From positions 1 through 34,751 of the forward strand of contig JAGNLA010000015.1 in assembly GCA_017999835.1 (NCBI GenBank): a stretch of 34,751 nt of DNA, read 5' to 3'. This DNA is from Caldisericia bacterium (lineage in GTDB: Bacteria > Caldisericota > Caldisericia > JAAYUI01). The position numbers and the translations under genes are program-made. The notes beneath the pieces are model-generated. The model did not search any database. It was not told where the DNA came from and saw nothing but the letters and a program-made list of their open reading frames with translations. Numbering within the stretch: position 1 is the stretch's first letter; the number at the start of each line of letters is the position of its first letter. Of the stretch, positions 21,477-28,727 are shown piece after piece.

Positions 21477-23552
21477 CTATCTTCTTTTCATCTTCATCGA
21501 AGCTTCAGCCAGCTTGTTTTTTATCGATCTGGCTTTGCTTGTACGTTTAGATTCTGTTGGATTATAATCCTGGCCTTTGCCTTTGGTTATCAGTTCACCT
21601 TTTAGGATGGCTATTTTGTCACGGATTTTTGCTGCCTGTTCAAATTCAAGCATGGCAGCAGCAAGGTTCATCTCATCTGTTAGCTGCTGGATAAGAGCTT
21701 TCAAATCCCTGTCGGTCATGCCAGGTGTGATCTCTGGTAGCTTGGTTTCCTTGCCTGAAGTAAAGCTGAGCATGTCTTTGATTGCTTTTCTGATGGTTTC
21801 AGGCTTTATTCCGTGCTCAACGTTGTAGGTTTCCTGGGTCTGGCGTCTTCGGTTTGTCTCGCTGATGGCGTTTTGCATTGACTGGGTGAGTGTGTCGGCG
21901 TACATGATGACCTTTCCTGAGACGTTTCTTGCTGCACGGCCAATGGTTTGGACAAGCGAAGTTGTTGAACGCAGGAATCCTTCCTTGTCAGCATCCATGA
22001 TGGCAATCAGCGAAACCTCTGGCAAATCCAGTCCTTCTCGGAGCAAGTTGACGCCAACAATCACGTCGAACACGCCTTCACGGAGTTTTTTGAGGATGTT
22101 GACGCGCTCGATTGTGTCGATGCCTGAGTGGATGTAGTAAACCTTGTAGCCGGCTCCCAGCAGGAAATCGCTGAGGTTTTCAGCCATTTTCTTGGTCAAA
22201 ACTGTAACAAGGGTTCTCTCTCCCTTTTCAATGCGTGCTGTGATCTCCTTTTTAAGGTCATCAATCTGTCCTGTGATTGGTCTGACCTCGATTTCAGGGT
22301 CAAGCAAGCCTGTTGGTCTGATAAGCTGTTCCACAACCTGATCGGAAGCTTCCAGCTCCCAATCGGAAGGAGTGGCCGAAACGAAAATGGTTTGACCCAT
22401 GAACTGCTGGAATTCGTCCCAGTTTAGGGGTCTGTTTTCCAGGGCCGACGGCAGCCTGAAGCCGTAATCGACCAGCACCTGTTTTCTTGAGCGGTCGCCG
22501 GCAAACATGCCGCGAATCTGTGGAACGGTGATGTGACTTTCGTCGATGATCAGAAGATAATCCTCAGGAAGGAAGTTCATCAGTGTGTATGGAGTCATGC
22601 CAAAATCGCGGCCGGACAGCCACATGCTGTAGTTTTCGATGCCATTGCAATAACCAATCTCGCGGAGCATCTCCATGTCGTATTTTGTTCGCTCTTCAAG
22701 ACGCTGCGCCTCCAGGAGCTTTCCGTTGGCTTTGAAGTAATCAAGTCTTTCGTCAAGTTCCTTCATGATGTGAGGAATGTATTGCCCAATTTTTTCCTGT
22801 GTGGTGACAAATGCTTTTGCCGGGAAAAACATGAACCCGTCGAGCTCCTGGGTGGTTTGTCCGGTCACAGGGTCAAGCTTTGAAATCTTCATCACTTCGT
22901 CAAATTCAAACTCTATCCTTACTGCGTCCTCGGTTTCCGGTGGCCATACGTCGACAGTCGATCCGGAAACCCTAATCGATGAAGGTTCGAAAGCGATGTT
23001 GTTTCTCATGTACTGCATGCCAACCAGTCCACGGATCATGTCGTCGCGAAGCATTCGTTGACCACGCTTTACTGTGACAAGTTGTTCCTTGTACCCTTCA
23101 GGTGATTCCCAGCCGTAGATGCACGAAACCGAGGCGACAACAATCACATCGCGCCGTTCGAGCAGCGACCTAACCGTTGCGTGGCGAAGCCTCTGGATGT
23201 CTTCGTTGATGTCGGTTTCTTTGGCTATGTAGGTGTCAGATTTTGGCACGTAGGCTTCCGGCTGGTAGTAATCGTAGTAGCTGACGAAGTATTCCACGGC
23301 GTTGTCAGGGAAGAACTCGGACAACTCAGAGTAAAGCTGGGCAGCAAGGGTTTTGTTGTGAGCAAGCACCAGCACTGGCCGGTTCACCTTCTCGATGACC
23401 TTTGCCATGGTATAGGTTTTTCCAGAGCCGGTGACGCCAAGGAGGGTCTGATGGTGCATTCCAAGGTTTATACCTTCAGCGATTTTTTCAATAGCCTGGG
23501 GCTGGTCACCGGATGGTTCAAATTCTGATACGACTCTAAACGGATTGTCCAT
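21477..23552 (-). CDS. uvrB: Excinuclease ABC subunit B
   Basis: A 691-residue nucleotide-excision-repair helicase-like subunit that verifies damage with UvrA and recruits UvrC. Walker A GVTGSGKT (39-46), the damage-clamping beta-hairpin region YYDYYQPEAYVP, Walker B LLIIDESH, helicase motifs TIFVSATPSDWE, GVNLLREGLDLPEVSLIAI and QTIGRAARN, and a C-terminal UVR domain (LAAAMLEFEQAAKIRDKIAIL). The length is as expected. The ATG at 23552 is preceded by a promoter seven bases away and no Shine-Dalgarno. A second, truncated copy of its first 30 codons and -10 box lies at 24533-24636. Confidence 0.97.
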   Translation of the reverse strand: MDNPFRVVSEFEPSGDQPQAIEKIAEGINLGMHHQTLLGVTGSGKTYTMAKVIEKVNRPVLVLAHNKTLAAQLYSELSEFFPDNAVEYFVSYYDYYQPEAYVPKSDTYIAKETDINEDIQRLRHATVRSLLERRDVIVVASVSCIYGWESPEGYKEQLVTVKRGQRMLRDDMIRGLVGMQYMRNNIAFEPSSIRVSGSTVDVWPPETEDAVRIEFEFDEVMKISKLDPVTGQTTQELDGFMFFPAKAFVTTQEKIGQYIPHIMKELDERLDYFKANGKLLEAQRLEERTKYDMEMLREIGYCNGIENYSMWLSGRDFGMTPYTLMNFLPEDYLLIIDESHITVPQIRGMFAGDRSRKQVLVDYGFRLPSALENRPLNWDEFQQFMGQTIFVSATPSDWELEASDQVVEQLIRPTGLLDPEIEVRPITGQIDDLKKEITARIEKGERTLVTVLTKKMAENLSDFLLGAGYKVYYIHSGIDTIERVNILKKLREGVFDVIVGVNLLREGLDLPEVSLIAIMDADKEGFLRSTTSLVQTIGRAARNVSGKVIMYADTLTQSMQNAISETNRRRQTQETYNVEHGIKPETIRKAIKDMLSFTSGKETKLPEITPGMTDRDLKALIQQLTDEMNLAAAMLEFEQAAKIRDKIAILKGELITKGKGQDYNPTESKRTSKARSIKNKLAEASMKMKRR

Positions 23553-23566
23553 GAGGGAGATTCTAT
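23463..23566. repeat. Copy A of a 104-bp direct repeat (native uvrB 5' end)
   Basis: Comprises uvrB codons 1-30, the seven bases before the ATG and the -10 box. It matches 24533-24636 in the same orientation, 1070 bp away, with eight differences in 104 bp. Four differences are in the seven-base leader and four are third-position synonymous changes in codons 7, 9, 27 and 28 of uvrB. Confidence 0.92.
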
Positions 23567-23588
23567 AATTTGCCTATGAATACTTCAA
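23560..23588 (-). promoter_or_regulatory. uvrB promoter, leaderless arrangement
   Basis: Minus strand: TTGAAG (23583-23588), 17 bp, TAGAAT (23560-23565), seven bases to the ATG. The duplicated copy keeps TAGAAT and the seven-base distance although the seven bases themselves differ (CTCCCTC against CGTTTTC). Confidence 0.65.
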
Positions 23589-23771
23589 CAAATATTCTAA
23601 ATTTATATAATCACAATTTGGTAGGTGCATTTTTGTTATTGATGTAAGACTTATTAAGTAATAATAAAGTTTGATACAATGTTTCAAATTCTTATCATGA
23701 CATGAATTGTTTTATAATACTGACATTTCTTGTCTATTGACAGTCCGTTAAAATAGTTCATGGAGGCTTGC

Positions 23772-24662
23772 ATGAAATTGATTCCTGAGCGAGTTGTAAT
23801 AATAATCTTGACGATACTTCTAGTAATATCGAATGTCTATGCTGTTTCTGTAGGTCAGAAACAAATCATATTGACTCTTGGTAACAACGTAGCATTTATC
23901 GATGGCAAACCAACTACTTTAGAAGCTGCACCAGCAACGATTAAGGGTAGAACAATGGTTCCTTTGAGATTTATCGGTGAAGCGTTTGGTGCAAAAGTTG
24001 ATTGGGATAATGCAACAAAAAGTGCGACATTAACCCTTACAGACAAAGAATGTCCTCCATGTGCAGAATGCCCAAAACCACCGATACATAACAAAGCTAG
24101 TATAGGTGTTGAGGGAAAAGAATCGTCTAGCAATGTTAAGAGCACATTGTTTCGTATAGAAAGTGGCATTGTACGCATTACCGGTTGGTATTGGATAGAT
24201 TTTTCTGAATCAGATGTTTTATATCGAGCATCGGTAATTGTGAGATTGTACAAAGAAGACGGGACTTTAATTAAAACATTCGAGGCTATAGGCGCACCAG
24301 AAAGAGCAGAGTATAATGAATGTAAGAAAACAGTTAAGTATTGCCTATCTTTGAATAGTAGTACAAAGATAGAAGCTATAGAAATAGGTAATTATTACAT
24401 AGAAGTTGACGCATCTGTAGATAGACCAAACAAAGAATTCTGGAGCGTTTCTGTATCTGAACAAAAAAGGACTGATTTGGTAAAGACGGGAGATTTTGAT
24501 GTTTACGCCAAGGAAAGCCTAATGATACATCTAAGGTTGATGCCTTCAGCGATTTTTTCAATAGCCTGGGGCTGGTCACCGGATGGTTCAAATTCAGATA
24601 CAACTCTAAACGGATTGTCCATGAAAACGATTCTATTGCAATTTCAGGTTACATCAAGCTAG
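23772..24662 (+). CDS. Secreted stalk-domain protein with a 3' end made of antisense uvrB sequence
   Basis: A 296-residue exported protein. The signal peptide ([18 protein letters not shown]) is followed by one stalk domain at about 25-98 ([39 protein letters not shown]) and a Cys-rich turn [12 protein letters not shown] predicted beta-sandwich domain follows ([37 protein letters not shown]). The last about 43 residues, from residue 254 on ([15 protein letters not shown]), are read from the uvrB-derived repeat on its antisense strand, so the original C-terminus has been lost or replaced. GGAGG precedes the ATG at 23772 by five bases; the in-frame ATG at 23760 overlaps this site. Composition is more AT-rich than the other stalk genes. 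Whether the chimera is functional is unknown. Confidence 0.75.
   Translation: MKLIPERVVIIILTILLVISNVYAVSVGQKQIILTLGNNVAFIDGKPTTLEAAPATIKGRTMVPLRFIGEAFGAKVDWDNATKSATLTLTDKECPPCAECPKPPIHNKASIGVEGKESSSNVKSTLFRIESGIVRITGWYWIDFSESDVLYRASVIVRLYKEDGTLIKTFEAIGAPERAEYNECKKTVKYCLSLNSSTKIEAIEIGNYYIEVDASVDRPNKEFWSVSVSEQKRTDLVKTGDFDVYAKESLMIHLRLMPSAIFSIAWGWSPDGSNSDTTLNGLSMKTILLQFQVTSS
24503..24622 (-). pseudogene. Truncated uvrB 5' fragment
   Basis: On the minus strand, ATG 24622 opens a frame with the same first 30 residues as UvrB ([20 protein letters not shown] and on to INL), then nine unrelated residues and a stop at 24503-24505. TAGAAT lies seven bases upstream and a TTGATG 16 bp further, so the relic still carries a promoter-like sequence that would fire antisense into the stalk gene. 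Confidence 0.85.
24533..24636. repeat. Copy B of the 104-bp direct repeat (uvrB-derived)
   Basis: Second copy of the uvrB 5' segment, in the same orientation as copy A and 1070 bp from it. The match ends abruptly at uvrB codon 30 on one side and just after the -10 box on the other. It forms the 3' coding end of the stalk gene that starts at 23772. Confidence 0.92.
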
Positions 24663-24784
24663 GACAGGGTTCAACTTTGTGCGAAATTTTCAAAATACCC
24701 TTGTAGATTTTTTTGATCGTTTGGGGTTACGAGAAGTGCTTACGAGGTTATTGCAAATTTAATGCAATTGCAATTGCCAACCCA

Positions 24785-24813
24785 TTGACCTGAACCCAAA
24801 GACCAGGTATACG
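24785..24813 (+). promoter_or_regulatory. Promoter of the CAP/stalk gene
   Basis: TTGACC (24785-24790), 17 bp, TATACG (24808-24813), followed by TAGGAGG and the ATG at 24835. The leader would be about 15 bases. Confidence 0.6.
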
Positions 24814-24834
24814 TTATCTTACCTAGGAGGCGTT

Positions 24835-26001
24835 ATGAAAAAACTAGTGTTGGCAGTTGCGGCAATATGCCTGGTGTCTATGGTACCGGCCATCAGGGCG
24901 TTGGATGTTGCACCAGCAAGACCGCAGGCAGCTATACTCGATATATTTGATTACATCAACAATTTCAGGGTAGAAAACGGTCTTCCAAAACTCATCTGGA
25001 ATGACGATATCGCAGACATTACAGAAGAACATTCCAGAAAAATGCACGACTCGTCTGAACTCAATCATTTTATCCAGGGGAAGGGGCCTGAAGACAGACT
25101 CAACGACGCTGGCATAAAGTGGTCATGCTACGTTGAAAATGTTGCCTACAATAAAGGTCAGTCAGACAAGGCAAAGGCAGCTTTCGAGTCCTGGAAGAAA
25201 TCCGACGGGCACAGAAAAAACATGCTTGACTCATGCGTAACCGAAGGCGCAATTGGCTACACGGGATGCGAAGTGATGGGTCACTACTTCACTTTCATGG
25301 CTTTCAAACCGGCAAGCGAATATGTTGTCAGGCAGGAGCCGTTCAAGGTGGCCATTAAGGTTGGCAGTGTTGTTACGGCAAAGGTTTCAATCAAGAATCC
25401 TGGCGATAGTGCCATGACAATCAAAGCCGAAGTCACGTTAAAACCTTCGGGAGTAAGGTTTGGCGTTGGGCCTGCAGAAGCATCAATTGAACCAGGCAAG
25501 GCCGCGGATTTCTCAGTGACAATCGGCGCTGAAACCTCCAAAGCCGGACAATATAATGGAGAAATAACCTTTGCTTATAACGGAGGTAAGCTGATTCACC
25601 CGTTTGAGATAAACGTGGAGGAACAGAAAGAATCTACGGCAATCCTTTGGATTGGCAAAAATGAATATTATGTAAATGATGTGAAGAAAACAACTTCATC
25701 ACCTCCGATGATCTACAAGAACTCAACGGTTGTTGGTCTGAGAATGATTTCCGACATTTTCGGCGCAAAGGTTGACTATTATGCACCAACCAAAACCATC
25801 ACAATAAATCATAAAGGGATTATCATGATAGTTCAGGTCGGCAACTCCACAGCTACAATAAATGGTGTCAAAGTGACAGTGAAGCCAGAACCGATGATTA
25901 TCAAAGGCAGCACCTATGTGCCATTCAGGTTTATCGTTGAAAACCTTGGCGGAAGAGTAAATTTCAACGCAACAGAGAAGAAAATAACAATAATTTTCTA
26001 A
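24835..26001 (+). CDS. Secreted CAP (SCP/YkwD-like) domain protein with stalk repeats
   Basis: A 388-residue exported protein. A signal peptide of about 22 residues (MKKLVLAVAAICLVSM) precedes a CAP domain at about 36-165. Its motifs are DYINNFRVENGLPKLIWND, EEHSRKMHD, ENVAYNKG (usual G-E-N-[IL]) and SDGHRKNMLD (usual S-x-G-H-R-x-N-[IM]-L). Two histidines of the CAP cavity (EEHS and GHR) are kept. An Ig-like domain at about 170-270 (VTAKVSIKNPGDSAMTIKAE) is followed by two stalk repeats to the end (MIYKNSTVVGLRMISDIFGA; MIIKGSTYVPFRFIVENLGG). It has a strong Shine-Dalgarno and its own terminator. Bacterial CAP proteins are secreted and of mostly unknown function. Confidence 0.9.
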   Translation: MKKLVLAVAAICLVSMVPAIRALDVAPARPQAAILDIFDYINNFRVENGLPKLIWNDDIADITEEHSRKMHDSSELNHFIQGKGPEDRLNDAGIKWSCYVENVAYNKGQSDKAKAAFESWKKSDGHRKNMLDSCVTEGAIGYTGCEVMGHYFTFMAFKPASEYVVRQEPFKVAIKVGSVVTAKVSIKNPGDSAMTIKAEVTLKPSGVRFGVGPAEASIEPGKAADFSVTIGAETSKAGQYNGEITFAYNGGKLIHPFEINVEEQKESTAILWIGKNEYYVNDVKKTTSSPPMIYKNSTVVGLRMISDIFGAKVDYYAPTKTITINHKGIIMIVQVGNSTATINGVKVTVKPEPMIIKGSTYVPFRFIVENLGGRVNFNATEKKITIIF

Positions 26002-26018
26002 GTCACAACGTTCAATGA

Positions 26019-26047
26019 GAAACGCGCAGCTTTGACTGCGCGTTTTT
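26019..26047 (+). terminator. Terminator of the CAP/stalk gene
   Basis: Stem AAACGCGCAG / CTGCGCGTTT with a six-base loop, followed by T residues. Confidence 0.92.
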
Positions 26048-26075
26048 TGTTTTTGATTTTAGCAGATGTGTTGAA

Positions 26076-26103
26076 TTGACATCAGGACTAGATTTGACTA
26101 ACA
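26076..26103 (+). promoter_or_regulatory. Promoter of the TPR/Roadblock/rsmI/sbcDC operon
   Basis: Consensus TTGACA (26076-26081), 16 bp, TAACAT (26098-26103). The ATG at 26113 follows nine bases later and has no Shine-Dalgarno, so the leader would be very short or absent. Confidence 0.45.
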
Positions 26104-26112
26104 TTATTCAAG

Positions 26113-27693
26113 ATGATGGAGAATCTAGACAAGCAAATCCAGTTGACAAGTCAAGCACCTTACAAACTTGCCTTCAAGTCAAGTGTTGCAGGATCGGCTG
26201 CTTCTGTCGGAAGACAGGACGACTCGCTGAAGCTTGTCATGGAAGTATTGCTGATAAATCCAGCATTTATTCCTGCAAATGAAGTGCTGGCGGTCAACAG
26301 ACTCCTTGACGGCGACCTTGAGATGGCCGTTGCTGAATTTGAGAATCTTATCAGGATAGACCCTTCGTCAAAACTTGGCAACTATGGCAAAACAATCCTT
26401 CTTTGCGTGACAGGGCATCAGCAGGATGCGCTAAACGGTTTGCTTGAGATGACTGAAGACAGCCAGTTTGAGCAAGCAGGTCACTATCTCCTTCAAAGAC
26501 TTTTAGGCCTGTCACCTGAATCGTATCTGCATGGTTCATTGTTTAGAAAGTTGTCAAATGCAGTAAAAGAGGGCAAGGCCAAAACAGCTCATGACCTTCT
26601 TGCTGACATTTCAAACACCCCCGTAACACCAAGATTACAAATTGTTCTGGCGGATTTCCTTGTCGCAAGAGGCGAAAAAAAATCAGCCAAAAAGATACTT
26701 GAACAGCTCTCGGATGCCCATCCGTTCTATCCTTCGATGCTCTACCGCCTTGGGAAACTGGAACTGTCCGAATCAAACAAATCAAAATCAAGCGAATTGT
26801 TCCAGTTGCTTTTGGATACCGATCCTATTTTCAATGATTCAGACAATGTTATTTGTAATGAGAAGTCAATTTATTCTGAACCCACCGAACTTAGTGAATT
26901 GTCCGATTTGAGACAGTGGTGCCTTGAAGTTATCAAGCGTGTGGCATTGGCGCAAAAACCGATGTTTACGCCTGAGATTGAACAGATTCAGATAAAAATT
27001 GGTGAAAACTCTGATAGCGATAGCACAGAAGTGGTTGAAATAGTTGAACCAGAGCAGGTTGAAACGCCTGAAGAGGAATTGCCTCCAATAGAAGACGTAC
27101 CGATTGTTGAAAGACATCACGAGCTTGCAATGGAACCTCCAAGGCCGCCAGAGAAAACTTCTGAGCCGTTGATCACCAGAATTTCTAATGACGAAGAGCC
27201 GGACAAGGCAACCGAGGAGCTTCAGCTCTCAAGAACAAGAAAAATACTCGAACAAGCAAAGATAATTCTTGATCAAACCAGGGTAGAAGTCGATAAACAA
27301 AGAGAAGAGCAACTCAAACAGGAATTGATAGCAGAAGCCCATGCTGAGCTTGAAAGACAGCGTCACATTGAAGAAATAAAAGAAGAAGAGTATGATGGCC
27401 CAACGCTTTTCGATTTTGACAAACCGGTCTCATCCTACCAAACGCCGACTGAACCACCAGAACAATTAATATCTCTGGAGCAGATGCATCAGGTAGGTGA
27501 CAGCTTTGGCCTGGAAGGTGCCACTGAATCGATTGTTGACGAGCTGCCTGAATATGAAGAAATCCCAAGACGAATTGTGCTTCCAACCTCAGATGAGGCT
27601 CCGCAAAACACCCCCGAAAGAGCCTGGCAGCTGTTAAAGGCTGGCGAAGCTGAAGAGGCGTTCATGATGTTTTCAAAACTATTAAAGAGGTGA
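26113..27693 (+). CDS. TPR-like protein with an acidic coiled-coil region
   Basis: A 526-residue cytoplasmic protein, first gene of a five-gene operon. Residues about 30-290 contain helical repeats of TPR type (FIPANEVLAVNRLLDGDLEM, AEFENLIRIDPSSKLGNYGK, ALNGLLEMTEDSQF, YPSMLYRLGKLELSESNKSK). Residues about 300-350 are an acidic, proline-rich linker. A charged helix of coiled-coil character follows (IIDQ-like ILDQTRVEVDKQREEQLKQ region). The end has another short TPR-like helix pair (PERAWQLLKAGEAEEAFMMF). I cannot assign a function. The Roadblock-like gene starts four bases after its stop, which suggests a TPR scaffold paired with a Roadblock protein. Confidence 0.8.
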   Translation: MMENLDKQIQLTSQAPYKLAFKSSVAGSAASVGRQDDSLKLVMEVLLINPAFIPANEVLAVNRLLDGDLEMAVAEFENLIRIDPSSKLGNYGKTILLCVTGHQQDALNGLLEMTEDSQFEQAGHYLLQRLLGLSPESYLHGSLFRKLSNAVKEGKAKTAHDLLADISNTPVTPRLQIVLADFLVARGEKKSAKKILEQLSDAHPFYPSMLYRLGKLELSESNKSKSSELFQLLLDTDPIFNDSDNVICNEKSIYSEPTELSELSDLRQWCLEVIKRVALAQKPMFTPEIEQIQIKIGENSDSDSTEVVEIVEPEQVETPEEELPPIEDVPIVERHHELAMEPPRPPEKTSEPLITRISNDEEPDKATEELQLSRTRKILEQAKIILDQTRVEVDKQREEQLKQELIAEAHAELERQRHIEEIKEEEYDGPTLFDFDKPVSSYQTPTEPPEQLISLEQMHQVGDSFGLEGATESIVDELPEYEEIPRRIVLPTSDEAPQNTPERAWQLLKAGEAEEAFMMFSKLLKR

Positions 27694-27696
27694 CGG

Positions 27697-28026
27697 TTGA
27701 GTGCTTGTGATGATGTAGAGAACCTGAAGGGATTTGCAGAACTCCTCATCCTGGACGAAAGTGGAAGGATCGAGTACCGCTCTGCAAAAAGCACCAAACA
27801 GGAACAGTCTGTTCTTTCGGGTTATCTGGCATCAGCCTTTACCATTGCCGATTCCACCTGTATTCCCTTTGTTGGCAACACTGCAGAGGTCAGCTTTGAT
27901 GGTGAAACCGGCTCGGTTCTTGTCATGAAAGGCTCAGGCAGATACTTTTTCCTAGTCCTAGACGGAGCGCCGTCGATGGGTATAGCAAGGCTAAAGCTTC
28001 GCGACCTTGTGGATTCCTACGCATGA
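27697..28026 (+). CDS. Roadblock/LC7-like small protein
   Basis: A 109-residue protein. The pattern VENLKGFAELLILDESGRIEYR, ASAFTIADSTCIPFVGN, EVSFDGETGSVLVMKG, YFFLVLDGAPSMGIARLKLR matches the Roadblock/LC7 fold: an N-terminal helix, the central G-rich strand with 'ILDESG', a long helix and a C-terminal helix. In bacteria such proteins often pair with small Ras-like GTPases (MglA/MglB type), but no GTPase gene lies in the window. The start codon is TTG with AGAGG six bases upstream. It overlaps rsmI by four bases. Confidence 0.7.
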   Translation: MSACDDVENLKGFAELLILDESGRIEYRSAKSTKQEQSVLSGYLASAFTIADSTCIPFVGNTAEVSFDGETGSVLVMKGSGRYFFLVLDGAPSMGIARLKLRDLVDSYA

Positions 28027-28727
28027 CCGGAACTCTCTATGTTTGCTCTACGCCAATTGGAAACCTTGACGATGCTTCCCCCAGGCTGGTCGATTCTCTT
28101 TCAAAGTGTTCAGTAATTTTTGCCGAAGATACCAGAAGAACATTAAAACTTTTGAATCATTTCAATCTAAAAATCCAGCTTCAGACTTACTTTCAGCACA
28201 ATGAAGAAACAGTGCTGGACAAAGCCATAGCCATTTTGCTCCGTGGCGAAAATGTAGGCCTGGTATCGGATGCCGGCGTACCCACCGTTGCCGATCCTGG
28301 GCAAATCCTCATCGAGAAATGCCACAAGCTGGCTATTCCAGTCATCCCAATCCCTGGGCCTTCCGCGGTCATGACCGCCATCAGCGCCTCAGGTTTTTTT
28401 GCCCAGACATTCAATTTCCGCAACTTTCTCCCAAGAAAACAGGGAGCATTGGCAAAAACCCTCCAGGCAATTGCAGCCGAGAAGAGAACAACCATAGTTT
28501 TTGAATCTCCAAACCGAGTGGTCGAACTCCTGGAAAATATTGGTAGATTCATGCCTGACTGTGAAGTGTGTCTGTGCAGGGAGATGACAAAGGTTTTTGA
28601 AACTTACGAGCGGGGCAAGCCTATGGATATCGCCAAGAAACTTGGCGACAGCGAGGTAAAAGGTGAAATCACAATCGTCATAGGATTCCCGGAAGCAAAC
28701 AATGATCAGGATTTTACATACAGCTGA
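28023..28727 (+). CDS. rsmI: 16S rRNA 2'-O-ribose C1402 methyltransferase RsmI
   Basis: A 234-residue SAM-dependent methyltransferase of the tetrapyrrole-methylase superfamily that modifies C1402 in the decoding centre of 16S rRNA. Motifs: LYVCSTPIGNLDD, IFAEDTRRTLKLLNHF, VGLVSDAGVPTVADPG (SAM site), IPIPGPSAVMTAISASG, FNFRNFLPRKQG and TIVFESPNRVVELL (the last usually reads ESPHR). The protein is slightly shorter than many homologs. The ATG overlaps the Roadblock stop (ATGA), so translation is coupled. Confidence 0.95.
   Translation: MTGTLYVCSTPIGNLDDASPRLVDSLSKCSVIFAEDTRRTLKLLNHFNLKIQLQTYFQHNEETVLDKAIAILLRGENVGLVSDAGVPTVADPGQILIEKCHKLAIPVIPIPGPSAVMTAISASGFFAQTFNFRNFLPRKQGALAKTLQAIAAEKRTTIVFESPNRVVELLENIGRFMPDCEVCLCREMTKVFETYERGKPMDIAKKLGDSEVKGEITIVIGFPEANNDQDFTYS

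Noticed and set aside
22128-22883. Plus-strand frames of about 100-116 codons opposite uvrB
   Set aside because: uvrB is certain in the other strand; the antisense frames have no start signals.
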